Assembly (NCBI GenBank): GCA_023079485.1
Contig: CM041084.1
Coordinates: 22,844,609 to 22,908,608, forward strand
Origin: Archilochus colubris
Lineage: Eukaryota; Chordata; Aves; Apodiformes; Trochilidae
DNA length: 64,000 nucleotides
Direction of reading: 5' to 3'
How positions within the stretch are numbered: the stretch's first letter is position 1; every line of letters begins with the position of its first letter. Positions 15,501 through 24,172 of the stretch are shown here, one piece after another. Both the position numbers and the translations under genes were made by a program. The notes below the pieces were generated by a model, which saw nothing but the letters and a program-made list of their open reading frames with translations, did no database searches and was not told the DNA's origin.

Positions 15501-15530
15501 AGACAAGCATTCTACCACTTACTCAATAGA
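9546..15530. other. Non-coding stretch, no gene seen
   Basis: No supported gene or clear interspersed repeat was found. Small items are a C10 run at 10774-10783 inside a pyrimidine-rich patch (about 10763-10840), and an 8-bp inverted repeat GACAGTTT/AAACTGTC around 12375-12412. There is also an A/C-rich low-complexity patch at about 14832-14882. Short ORFs on both strands have no recognisable domains. Confidence 0.6.
10774..10783. repeat. Homopolymer C10 in pyrimidine-rich DNA
   Basis: Ten consecutive C bases are followed by a pyrimidine-rich stretch (TTTTCC, then TTTCTTTTCTCTCC-like sequence) to about 10830. It is simple low-complexity sequence, and a place where assembly or sequencing errors in length are likely. 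Confidence 0.85.
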
Positions 15531-15536
15531 CTATAA
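15531..15536. repeat. Left target-site duplication CTATAA
   Basis: The hexamer CTATAA lies immediately before the TG that starts the palindromic insertion and is repeated exactly just after its terminal CA (15978-15983). If the element is instead read one base shorter at each end, an 8-bp duplication ACTATAAT is obtained (15530-15537 and 15977-15984). That alternative matters for classification: 6 bp fits class II (ERVK-like) retroviral elements, while 8 bp fits hAT transposons. Confidence 0.85.
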
Positions 15537-15676
15537 TGTAGTGAAACAAAGCAATCAGACGCCTCTGATTACCGAGAAGTGGGTGTGAGCCGGTATCAAA
15601 TCCACCTGTGCCCAATTAGGGCAGGCCCCCTATTGAGCATGTGCAAGACCAGGGGGCCAATAAAAGGTGAAACTCA
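15537..15676 (+). repeat. Left 140-bp inverted arm of the insertion
   Basis: It runs from TGTAGTGAAACAAAG to AAGGTGAAACTCA. It pairs with the right arm over its whole length with two mismatches (A/G at arm position 8, C/T at position 24). After the final CTCA the left side continues for 60 bp (CAGCCCCAGACTAG... to CACTAGTG) before a second CTCA at 15733. The right side goes directly from its CTCA equivalent into TCGCC. Confidence 0.93.
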
Positions 15677-15744
15677 CAGCCCCAGACTAGCTCACTCCCG
15701 AGTGCTGTATTACCTTTATTGTGCCACTAGTGCTCATCGCTAGT

Positions 15745-15824
15745 GAGGCTCTCTGTGGAGTCTCAAACCCAGGGCTTTCAGCATTGCAGTACTGGGTCTT
15801 AACCAGCTGCACCACAAGAGCCTC
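15745..15824 (-). ncRNA. tRNA-like sequence in the core of the insertion
   Basis: On the minus strand, the 76 nt at 15822-15747 have a 7-bp acceptor-like stem (GGCTCTT with GAGAGCC, one G-U pair). The A-box TGGTGCAGCTGG fits TRGYNNARNNGG without mismatch. A B-box-like GGTTTGAGACT has one mismatch from GGTTCGANNCY. A 5-bp stem CAGTA/TGCTG stands where the anticodon stem should be, around CTGCAA, which would give GCA if one loop base is missing. The D stem and the outer T stem pair poorly, so this is unlikely to be a working tRNA gene. A tRNA-derived SINE head or tRNA pseudogene captured in the element are possible explanations. An extra CTC/GAG at each side extends the acceptor stem. Confidence 0.45.
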
Positions 15825-15837
15825 ACCTTGGAGGCGA

Positions 15838-15977
15838 TGAGTTTCACCTTTTATTGGCCCCCTGGTCTTGCACATGCTCAATAGGGGGCCTGCCCTAATT
15901 GGGCACAGGTGGATTTGATACCGGCTCACACCCACTTCTCGGTAATCAGAGGCATCTGATTGCTTTGTTCCACTACA
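15838..15977 (-). repeat. Right 140-bp inverted arm of the insertion
   Basis: It is the reverse complement of the left arm with 138/140 identity, ending CACTACA. Just inside it, GCGATGAG (15834-15841) also pairs with CTCATCGC at 15733-15740. AGAGCCTCA (15816-15824) pairs with TGAGGCTCT (15744-15752), so the pairing continues through the core around the 60-bp left-side excess. Confidence 0.93.
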
Positions 15978-15983
15978 CTATAA
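15978..15983. repeat. Right target-site duplication CTATAA
   Basis: An exact copy of the hexamer at 15531-15536 lies directly after the terminal CA of the insertion. A perfect duplication agrees with the young age suggested by the arms. Confidence 0.85.
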
Positions 15984-15984
15984 T

Positions 15985-18900
15985 ATAAAGAAGCTGAATC
16001 TGCAGCTATGAACAGTGCACGAATAAGTGACGGAACAAATATGTCAGTATCATCACTAGTGAATGGAAATATTTTAGATGCTGCAAGTGAATTGCAGAAA
16101 AGTTTGGGCTTTCTGTACATTTTGAAGGAGAACTAGAAAACCTGGACATCCATCAAAGGTTCTGGAAATTTATCTAAAGCATCTCAGAATGCTAATGGTA
16201 GGAAATATCAAGAAAAAAAAGTCTTTCTATGGTTTCCAGTACTTCCTGACACCCTTTAGACCAGCAGTACCCAGAAAATACCTGTGGTATTTTGGTAATT
16301 CCATTTTCGCTCCCACAGATTCCAGAAAGTGCCGGCATGTGAGAAAACATAAAATTAAAAAATATTCCTAACCTCAAAAAAGTTTCTTTTCTGTCTCATT
16401 TGTGCTTCAAGGAAAAGCTGAAGTTATTTTCCATGAAATGCGTTGTTCATCTCTAGTGATGACTCCTCCAGGACTTTTGTAGCAATTTCAATGCACTATG
16501 TACCCGCTGGATTTCTGGCACTGGTATTTTGCACTATCTGGATAAACACATTTTGTTTTCTCAATTAATTTTATGAAAAGGATGTTATACAAACAAAGCT
16601 ACCTTCCTTATGTAGGTGATGATTTATACTTGGTGATGGCCACCAAGTCCTAGCCACATCCTAAGCCTAACAGCTGCAAAGGTCTCTATAACTCAAAAGT
16701 CTTGTGATAGATACTGAATAATTTTTAATTTAGAGGATTAAAATTATCTCTACTTTTAATTATGCAATTATAATTAACTGAAATCTAGCTCAGTCCAAAA
16801 ACTAGTTACATGTAAGTGCCTCATTTTGAGCTCCAAGTTTTGCACATTCATGACAAAAAAAGCCTCATGGCATCATGATGTAATTGAGTGACATCAAGAC
16901 TGGGTGATGATTTGCTGAATGTGGAGCAATAACAAAAACCTCTTCCATGAGATAGCATTGATGCCAGGATAAAATATAAGAAAAGTGGCAGAGAAAGCAA
17001 GAGAAACATATTAGCCATAGGTTACTCTGTGACTGTGACAATAGTGACCCATTTGACTTTAACACACAAAAAATAATTGATAATTTTATACAAAATTATA
17101 ACCCAGACATCATTGTCACTAAAACACTCTTACCATATAGAAAGTTTGTTTGGTACTTGAGAAGATAACTTGTTTTCTTTTATTCTCATTTGCCTCCAGA
17201 TAGTTTAGAATTGTTACAGGACTTTGTTGAAATAAGTGACATATGACTTTCTTGTAAGTATTACGAATATTGTTTGATGGGTATGTCAGAAGACTTGGTA
17301 TATGTCCTTGTGCTAGCATATACATGTGTTTAATCACATCTATGCCATAGAAAAAGAGGTAGGAAATCCCCTAAGGAAAGAAAGAAATCCAAAGGGACCA
17401 GTCCTATGGAATTCAGTACTTTACAGTAGTGGCAATAAATAAAAGCTGTGTGATTCATTCACAAGAAAAACATGCATTAGGCATTTCTACAGATATCAAT
17501 AAATACAGTATATGAAATCTACAACACTGTGGAAGAGTGAGGCTGAAAATTATCTATCATGAATCCTCTGAGTTATATATAAAAGTATACTGTTGTTTCC
17601 TGTAAATAAATAAATTAATTAATTAAATTAAAAAGAAGGTTGTTGTGGAAGGAAAAAAAAGCAATTCATTCCGGAAATAATTTAAGCTTTGGTGACATAA
17701 TAGGTGTTTCCAACCCAATTTAGAACCAATACTTTTCTTACTCGTAAAGAAGCTAGTAAGGAAGATATTACAGTGTGTAATTAATGTTACAACATTACAT
17801 TAACACATAAATAATTTCTCTGGCAGGTCATACAATTCACATGCATATTTTATTAAACTGTAAGAAATAATTTTCTGTGTGACCCTCATCTTCCTGCATG
17901 CTTTGAAGCTTGAAAGCCAGCAGTATAGCCTATAAGTTTAAAGAAATTTAGAAAGAATTTTGAAGTTAAAAGGTACTTTTGATGTTTGTTCTTTCTCTTC
18001 TATCACAAGGGCATGAAATACCAAAGTAGAAAACATTAATGCCTAAGAAATTTCCATGGCAATCATGTTCATTTAACCCTTTCTAATAACTAAATATAAA
18101 AGGCTGGAGAGAGCTATTCTTTTAGAAAGGGTGCAAAGATGGTCCCTGTTTTATTGTCCACAAATGCTTCTCTTACAGTCCTTGCAGACATTGCTAGGAG
18201 TTACCCCTTGAGTTGCATACAGGTAACTCCTGTAACCTGTCAAGTCACCCAGCAGTATTTCATGTTACGGCTGGATACAGGGAATATCCCTTTGCCCTGG
18301 TAGCATTACTACTAACATTAGTATCTGACCACACAAAAAAAGCATCAGATTGCCAGAGAAGCCTTTGCCCAAACAGTCTTTATCCCCATCATCCAAACAA
18401 CTGCCTCTACAAATGTGCTGGGCTGCCAATGAACATATCTATAGGGTGTAATGTTGATGTGATGGGCAGTTTAGTTTCTCTCAAGGTATGCTGATAGTTA
18501 AAATCTGGCTGATAAAGGGGGTCAGGGTGGCTGTTCTAGGAATACTTTCCCTTTGTCTCGCTCATTCCCACCACTCTTCAAGTCTTCTAGGAGCTGAGTC
18601 CATTTTCTGGAATATAACTGAAGAAAAACTGTAATTAAGCAGTAAATGAACACCAGTGCTGCCAAAGTTCAAGGGCAATTACCCAAATGATGGATATTCA
18701 TTTTATGACTGGTAAATCTGTATCCATTCAGAATATTTCTGATCCATAGCACCAGTGGGTGAAAATACACCACAGAGTAAATTGCCTGATAGAAATAGTT
18801 CATCTTAAAGTGTGGAAATGGCAAAGATGTGTAGCTATCAATATACTTGACTGTTTTGGTGGTTATTCTTGGAAGCATCCTAAGTTTTGAGCTGAGAAGG

Positions 18901-20645
18901 CAAATGCAGCTAGGGAAGAAAAATGTTTCATGGGGGAATTGCAGAGAGCAAAAGTTGGAAAAAGGAATAAAAAATGCCTCAATAAAGGTTATAAACTCAG
19001 CTCTACCCTGTCTCCTGAGCACAAACGTTTCAAGCAGTCCCACCCACACTGTATAATTAACTGCAATTGCCCATTAAAAGTGCAGATTCAGGATTTAAAG
19101 ACGTCGTGAATTATTCCTCTCTACACTGAATTCTATCTAGTACTTAAAAACAACCAGAAACACACCCCTGGGCACTTGAAATAATCCCTACATCATGTCA
19201 TGTGAAATATCATAACCTTGTGAAAAGCACATTTAAATCAATCACTCATAATAATAATTTCATAAAGCAGATTTCTTAGAAGTATTGATTTAGATTCCTG
19301 CTAAACTGTTAAATAAAATTACCTGGCCACCAAAGATGAGGTTTCAAGTCTCCCAGTTGGTGCAACAACCTCTGCTTGCCAGCTGTATTGTAATAACCAA
19401 AAAGTTAACATCTCTGACTTTATAATTATTTGAATTTAAATGAACAAGATGAATTAAATCTTTCAGCTCAGCTGCTTATACCGTGAGCCGCCTGAGTTCC
19501 TGAAAGATAAGAAATAGATTGCGCTTATTCAACAGCTTTTCTGTATGGAGACAGAGGGAGGAAAAGAAGCCAGGTTTTTGTGGAATTTAAACTCATTATT
19601 AAAAAAGAGATGATGATAATGGTAATTATGAATATGAGTTGTAGAATTAATTAGTGAGTTTGAGAGAAGTTCCAAAATGAGAACACAGGTCTTTTATCAC
19701 ATCCAGAGATGTGCTTTGTTAAAGGGTGGCCTGTCTGGATGTCCCTACACATGCATAAATATATATACATACATATATACACATGGGTATCAGAATATAA
19801 TTCCCTTGTAATCACACAGGTCCAAAAATGCAGTTGAAAGAGCATGAAAGAACACATAATTTCTGCCAGCTTTCATTCTTTTTTCCTTGTTGCTGAAGCT
19901 TTTATCATCTTCCCTTGTATCTACATTTAACACAAAAAAACATGAACATCTTTTAAGTTTTTCCATTTCCCTCAGAATGAAAGGGGTAGAGGTATGTTGG
20001 TGACATCTGCCAATAACACTAGCAAACTAGGAGATAAGTAGATGGTGAATTTGACTCACTTCCAGTCTGCAAATTCATTGTCAATGCTGTAGATTTTCTA
20101 GGCAAAAGTATCACATCTGTGAACAACAAAAAAAAGAGGATATTAATATTTCTGTGATTCCATTTTCTTCTTTAAATTCTCCATTCTACAATTAAAACAT
20201 GCACAGATGTATCACATACATACATACATGCAAACACGTGCAAAAGCTGACTCCCTTCATCCACATGAAGACTGTTCAGTACAGAAATTTACAACCCTAA
20301 GTGGGGGATTAAGCAACTGCTTAGGGATTTAAGCTAATTTCTATGCAAAAATTCCAATCAGAGCTTAAATAAGGAGTTATTGATAAGCTAGATACATTTG
20401 TAGGTGCTTCTATCTCTTCCTGCCTCATGCTTCGTCCTGTTAAACACCAGAAGCAATGTTTTAAACAATAGGAACTTTAATTCTCAGCAATCACGTGTCT
20501 TCAGACCATGCACACTGCAATTTTTGTAGTGAGGATTGGTATCTTTTTATGTTACCTTTTCTCCTATCACATATTTTTCTCCCTGTGAGATTTTTAGTGT
20601 GCTAAACACAGCAAAATGCCCTCATTCCCCAGAATTATAAAACAG
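15985..20645. other. AT-rich non-coding stretch, no gene seen
   Basis: No supported gene was found. There is short AT simple sequence at about 17603-17634 (AAAT/ATTA units) and a TATA/CATA-rich patch at about 19757-19783. A segment around 19395-19560 keeps a few CpGs in an otherwise CpG-poor setting and looks like unique sequence. It might be a conserved non-coding element, but that cannot be tested here. Confidence 0.55.
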
Positions 20646-20649
20646 TCTT

Positions 20650-20885
20650 GGAAGGGTAAAAGAGCCTCTCTGTCACATACCTTTAAGTCTGAATGTTTTG
20701 ATTTCCTGTGTAATTTCAATTTCGCTGTGAATCAGAACCATCTACAGTAAACAGAAAGCGGAACTGGCGTTTGCTGATATTCTGGTCTGCCAGGAACAGG
20801 AGCTGTTATTGCAAGTCTGAAGAATTTTATACCTCTCTGATAGCATGTATACCATCTGAATCTTATTAAACTACTGGTGCCTGAC
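20650..20885 (-). repeat. Unassigned repeat, copy B (pairs with copy at 23958-24172)
   Basis: On the minus strand this shares a long, clearly non-random resemblance with 23958-24172. The best block is TTCACAGCGAAATTG, then AATTACACAGGAAAT. Weaker matches run upstream (TACATGCTATCAG, CTTCAGACTTGC) and downstream (AAAGGTATGTGACAGAGAGG, CTTTT). Similarity continues beyond both splice-like positions, so a duplicated or dispersed element explains it better than an exon alone. Between AG at 20838-20837 and GT at 20680-20679 it would give a 156-nt exon-like block, which contains stops in the frame matching copy A. The family is not recognised. Confidence 0.65.
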
Positions 20886-21923
20886 CTGGAGCCTGAAGAT
20901 TGAGATTTGTGTGTGGGGAACCTTGATGCTACTAACAAAACAGGCTTTAATGAACCACAGCTTCTAAAAGAAATAATATTAGTCTTGAATAACTTCTTAG
21001 AAAAGGATTTTACTATCAGTATTGATTACAAAAATAAATAATATGCCAGAAAAACCTACTGTGGTCTGCTAGATTTCTTTGTTTCAGCCTCTATTTTGGC
21101 TGCCTGGCCAGTCTTTGAGCTTTTTTATCCCAAAATTTGTGTCCCAGCCTGATGCCAAGGGCAACATCCCAGTTCAGCTGATTGTGTGAAATACAGTAGG
21201 AGGTTGGCACTACAGCTACCCTGCAGAACTGACATTGCTAATACAGTAAAATTATCAAAAATGTGAAGATCAGTGTATGGGAGAAAAGGGCTGCTAAACA
21301 TGGCAAAATTACTGACACAGAATTATTTCTTCCCCCCATGCAGAAAATGTTCAGACACACCTTAGCTAAGGTGACACTAAAAACATGAGTTACATTCTGA
21401 TTAGCATTAGTGTGCTATTCTGATATGCTCCAAAAGACACAGGATCATTTAAAGAGCAACAGAGAAGACTCAGGAGATTTCATAGCTCATTTCTCTTTTT
21501 CAAAACTGGACCTACAATACCTAAGCTATTTCAGATAGAAGGCTTGTATTTAAAAGATCTAATGCAAGAAAGAATGCATTTGTAAAGATAAAGATCAACC
21601 AAATAGCTTCTGACTAGCAGGTCATTAAATAATCAACTTGATTTAAAATCTTGACATTTGCCTGCCATAGTTTTGCCTCCTTTTGTTCACAAACTGCTTG
21701 CTATTTACTCCCTGGAGGTTTCCATAATTCATATTCCAGTTGTACTTAAAGATGACAGGCAGCAATTTTTCTGAGTCATTATTAATGATGACAGATAACA
21801 CAGAAGTTATAATTTTTCAAGCTTATTGGGGTTTTGGGCACAAGCATCAATACAGCCATAAACCAGCTTCAATGAGCTTTCACTGACATCAGAAGAGGAA
21901 TGGTCACCAGTGTTGTCAGAGGA
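20886..21923. other. Non-coding stretch between copy B and the TG repeat
   Basis: This is unique-looking AT-rich sequence without a recognisable gene, RNA or repeat. Confidence 0.55.
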
Positions 21924-21950
21924 TGTGTGTGTGTGTGTGTGTGTGTGTGT
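21924..21950. repeat. (TG)n microsatellite
   Basis: There are 27 uninterrupted bases of alternating T and G (13.5 dinucleotide units). It is a typical vertebrate dinucleotide repeat, likely length-polymorphic, and alternating purine/pyrimidine sequence can adopt Z-DNA. Confidence 0.97.
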
Positions 21951-22225
21951 AACCAGAGAAAAGCATCCTGCTACAGGCACACATAGGTGGGCTGTTGTTC
22001 AGCTGACACTGAGAAAGAGTATGAGGGATTTCTGTAGCTGCCCTGTGACTGTGATATTCCTTAGCCTCAAGAAATTGTCACCAGTTTATTTAAAATCAGC
22101 AAGGGAACTGGACTGCAGGGGCATGGTTTGGGGGCTTTGCAGTGTCACCTGTCACAGTGGCCTGAGCTAGGGACTCTTGGGGATCTGGTTGGAGCAAGAA
22201 CCCACAAGTGATTTCAGGAAGATTT

Positions 22226-22248
22226 CAGGAGATTTGTGCAATCTCCTG
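22226..22248. repeat. Perfect 9-bp inverted repeat
   Basis: CAGGAGATT (22226-22234) and AATCTCCTG (22240-22248) flank a 5-base loop TGTGC. It sits just after a short direct repeat of GATTTCAGGA (22210-22230). No terminator or RNA role can be claimed in this setting. Confidence 0.8.
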
Positions 22249-22789
22249 TCCATATCTTCAGCATCTCTCTGCCCTGTGCTTAGAAAGAAGAAGGAAAAAA
22301 GACTATGCATAAAAGCCAGCAGGGCTGAAATAATTTTGACCCTGGAGCAGTAGGCTCCCAGCATGTCAGTGTCATAAATGGCCAGCTACAATGTTGTTAG
22401 ACTTTCAAATGGAAGGAAAAAATCTTTCTGGCCTGACAATTTTCGTGCCCTTGAGCACTTTATTTTTTAATGATTGTAAGTCTTTGAAAATAAAATCTTT
22501 CAGTGTGTTCTCACCTGTAGTTTATACGGCTGCTATTATGAAGCCACAGCAAAACAGTAACGCAGACTTATTTTTAATCATTGCTCAGTTTTCTCTTTCT
22601 GTGCAGTGCAGATATAAATTATTTTGTAGTCCTGACATTATGTGGGGAGATGATTTATCTCTGCACCCCTTCAAAAACAACGAGTTTGGTTTATGAGCTC
22701 AAATAATATTGCTATAGATTCTGCTGCTGCTTCTGCAATCCCCCTTTGCTTCAGAAAAGCAAAGCTGTGGTTCTGCCTCCCCAGCATCC

Positions 22790-23020
22790 ATCAGCAGGAG
22801 GGGATTAAGCTGCCCTTCTGGGGCCCGGATCTGTGGTCAGCAGCAGACGGGGCTGTGGGTGGGAGGTGGCAGCAGCACCAGGAGGGGTCCTGAGGGGCTC
22901 AGCTGCCTCCCCTGGCTGGGACATCAAGGGGTCAGGAGCAAGGAAAGAGGAAATGGCATCCTGCAGGAGAGGTAGGATGGAGAGGGCAGTCTGGATGGGA
23001 AGAGGCAGCAAAGGAGCCTG
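22790..23020. other. GC-rich, CpG-poor block
   Basis: This stands out as much richer in G and C than its neighbours, with many GGGG/CAGCAGC/CTGCCTCCC words. It contains only a few CpGs (for example CCCGGAT and AGACGGG), so it does not look like a CpG-island promoter. ORFs on both strands are compositional and carry no recognisable domain. Confidence 0.5.
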
Positions 23021-23957
23021 TTGGAGAACCCTCTAATTTTGGTAAATCTGGATGCTGTTTTAAGCTTTAATCCATTCCTTCTCATAAACAGTGAAAGCAT
23101 AGACATGCTGGTGACAGGGACAGGAGGAAAACACAACCTGAAGGCAGGCAGCTTTCTCTTAATAAACATCTTGTAATTACAGCTTAAACAACAACCTTAC
23201 TGGGAACACTGGAGTCAGAATTCAGCTACTGTGCTTCAGCATTGGAGCCTTTGCTTTGTTCTCCAGACCAAATCAATGTTTTTGTGAGCAAAACAAGCAG
23301 ATTGGACTCAGATGCACGACAGGATTATCTTATTGAGAAAGAATGTACAATTTTTACATAGTTCTGTGCAGCCACAGTTCCTGCAATTTGATTATCTAAA
23401 TGTTTCAGGAGACCACATATAAGCCATCCAATAATCAAAGTTTTAGATAAAGAACACATAATTTTCAATGTGAATTCTCAGTTTAAAAATATAGGAATAC
23501 ATTTTGTGGCCCAAGAAATGGGTAGCAGGGACTCAGTGAATCCTGACAGGTAGACTTATTCACATTTTCAAAGTGACTTAAGGAGAACTTCTGATTATTC
23601 CTTTCCAAATGTTTAGATACAATTACAAAAACATCCAAATCCATCATCTTCTATCAAAGCCTTTCACCACTCTCTACTTCTGTAACTTCATCGAGGAAGT
23701 GAGTTTTACAAACCCACCCTGGTAAGGGCAGCATAATCCTGATTTATCCTCTGTTTGTTCTCTTTAATTTTTTTTTTTTTTAAATATGATCCTTTCTGAA
23801 ATGTTGTTTCCAGTGCCAGTTCTCCCTCCTAGTGAAGACAGAGTGCCCTGCAGTGTTTAGGCAAAGCGTGCCATGGTGCTTCAAGCCAGTGCTGGGCTGA
23901 TCTGCCATTTGTGGGTGTTTCCTGAATTATGCGACCACCCACAGAAGGGTGAGATGC
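23021..23957. other. Non-coding stretch, no gene seen
   Basis: AT-rich unique-looking DNA with a T12-type run near 23770. No gene or repeat family was recognised. Confidence 0.55.
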
Positions 23958-24172
23958 TTTTGAACATGAAAAAGCACCTCTCCCTGCTACGTACCTTTAC
24001 ATTTGCATTTCCTGTGTAATTACAATTTCGCTGTGAATCAAAACCACCATCAGAATACAGAAAGCAGACCTGAGGTTTCTGATCTGTTTTGTTGTGCCAG
24101 GACTGACAGCTCTTCTTGCATGCCTGAAGAGGTGTAGTCCTGCAATAGCACATGTAAATCTGGTTAAATTGC
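23958..24172 (-). repeat. Unassigned repeat, copy A (pairs with copy at 20650-20885)
   Basis: This minus-strand sequence is homologous by eye to 20650-20885. It carries an acceptor-like TGTGCTATTGCAG (ending at 24140) and a donor-like AAAG/GTACGT (exon end 23995), enclosing 145 nt. One frame is open across it and gives a Cys-containing peptide (TTPLQACKKSCQSW, then FDSQRNCNYTGN), which I do not recognise as any family. The 145-nt and 156-nt lengths of the two copies are not frame-compatible. Similarity also runs past both splice-like sites. It is therefore probably an old repeat or local duplication; an exon of a minus-strand non-coding transcript remains possible. Confidence 0.65.

Larger units (their letters stand above)
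15537..15977. mobile_element. Young palindromic insertion: inverted LTR-like or MITE-like element
   Basis: The element is 441 bp, begins TGTAGTG and ends CACTACA. Its first 140 bases (15537-15676) and the reverse complement of its last 140 bases (15838-15977) differ at only two positions (arm positions 8 and 24), with no indels. The 161-bp core between the arms is not simply palindromic. Each arm contains a CAATAAAAGG motif that could serve as a TATA-like box, followed inward by AGGTGAAACTCA. The TG...CA ends and 6-bp duplication are classic for LTRs, but 140-bp inverted arms are not normal inside a single LTR. A terminal-inverted-repeat element with an 8-bp duplication is the alternative. 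There is no coding capacity. Near-identical arms suggest recent insertion or gene conversion between the arms. The family assignment is inference. Confidence 0.85.

Noticed and set aside
15745..15824. Calling a functional tRNA gene
   Set aside because: The D stem and most of the T stem do not pair, the anticodon-like loop is one base short, and it lies inside a mobile element. It is kept only as tRNA-like.
18669..19049. 126-codon minus-strand ORF with hydrophobic segments
   Set aside because: The Phe/Ile/Leu-rich composition follows from AT-rich DNA. No family similarity or gene context was seen.
22790..23020. CpG-island promoter
   Set aside because: It is GC-rich but with only a few CpGs, and there is no adjoining gene.
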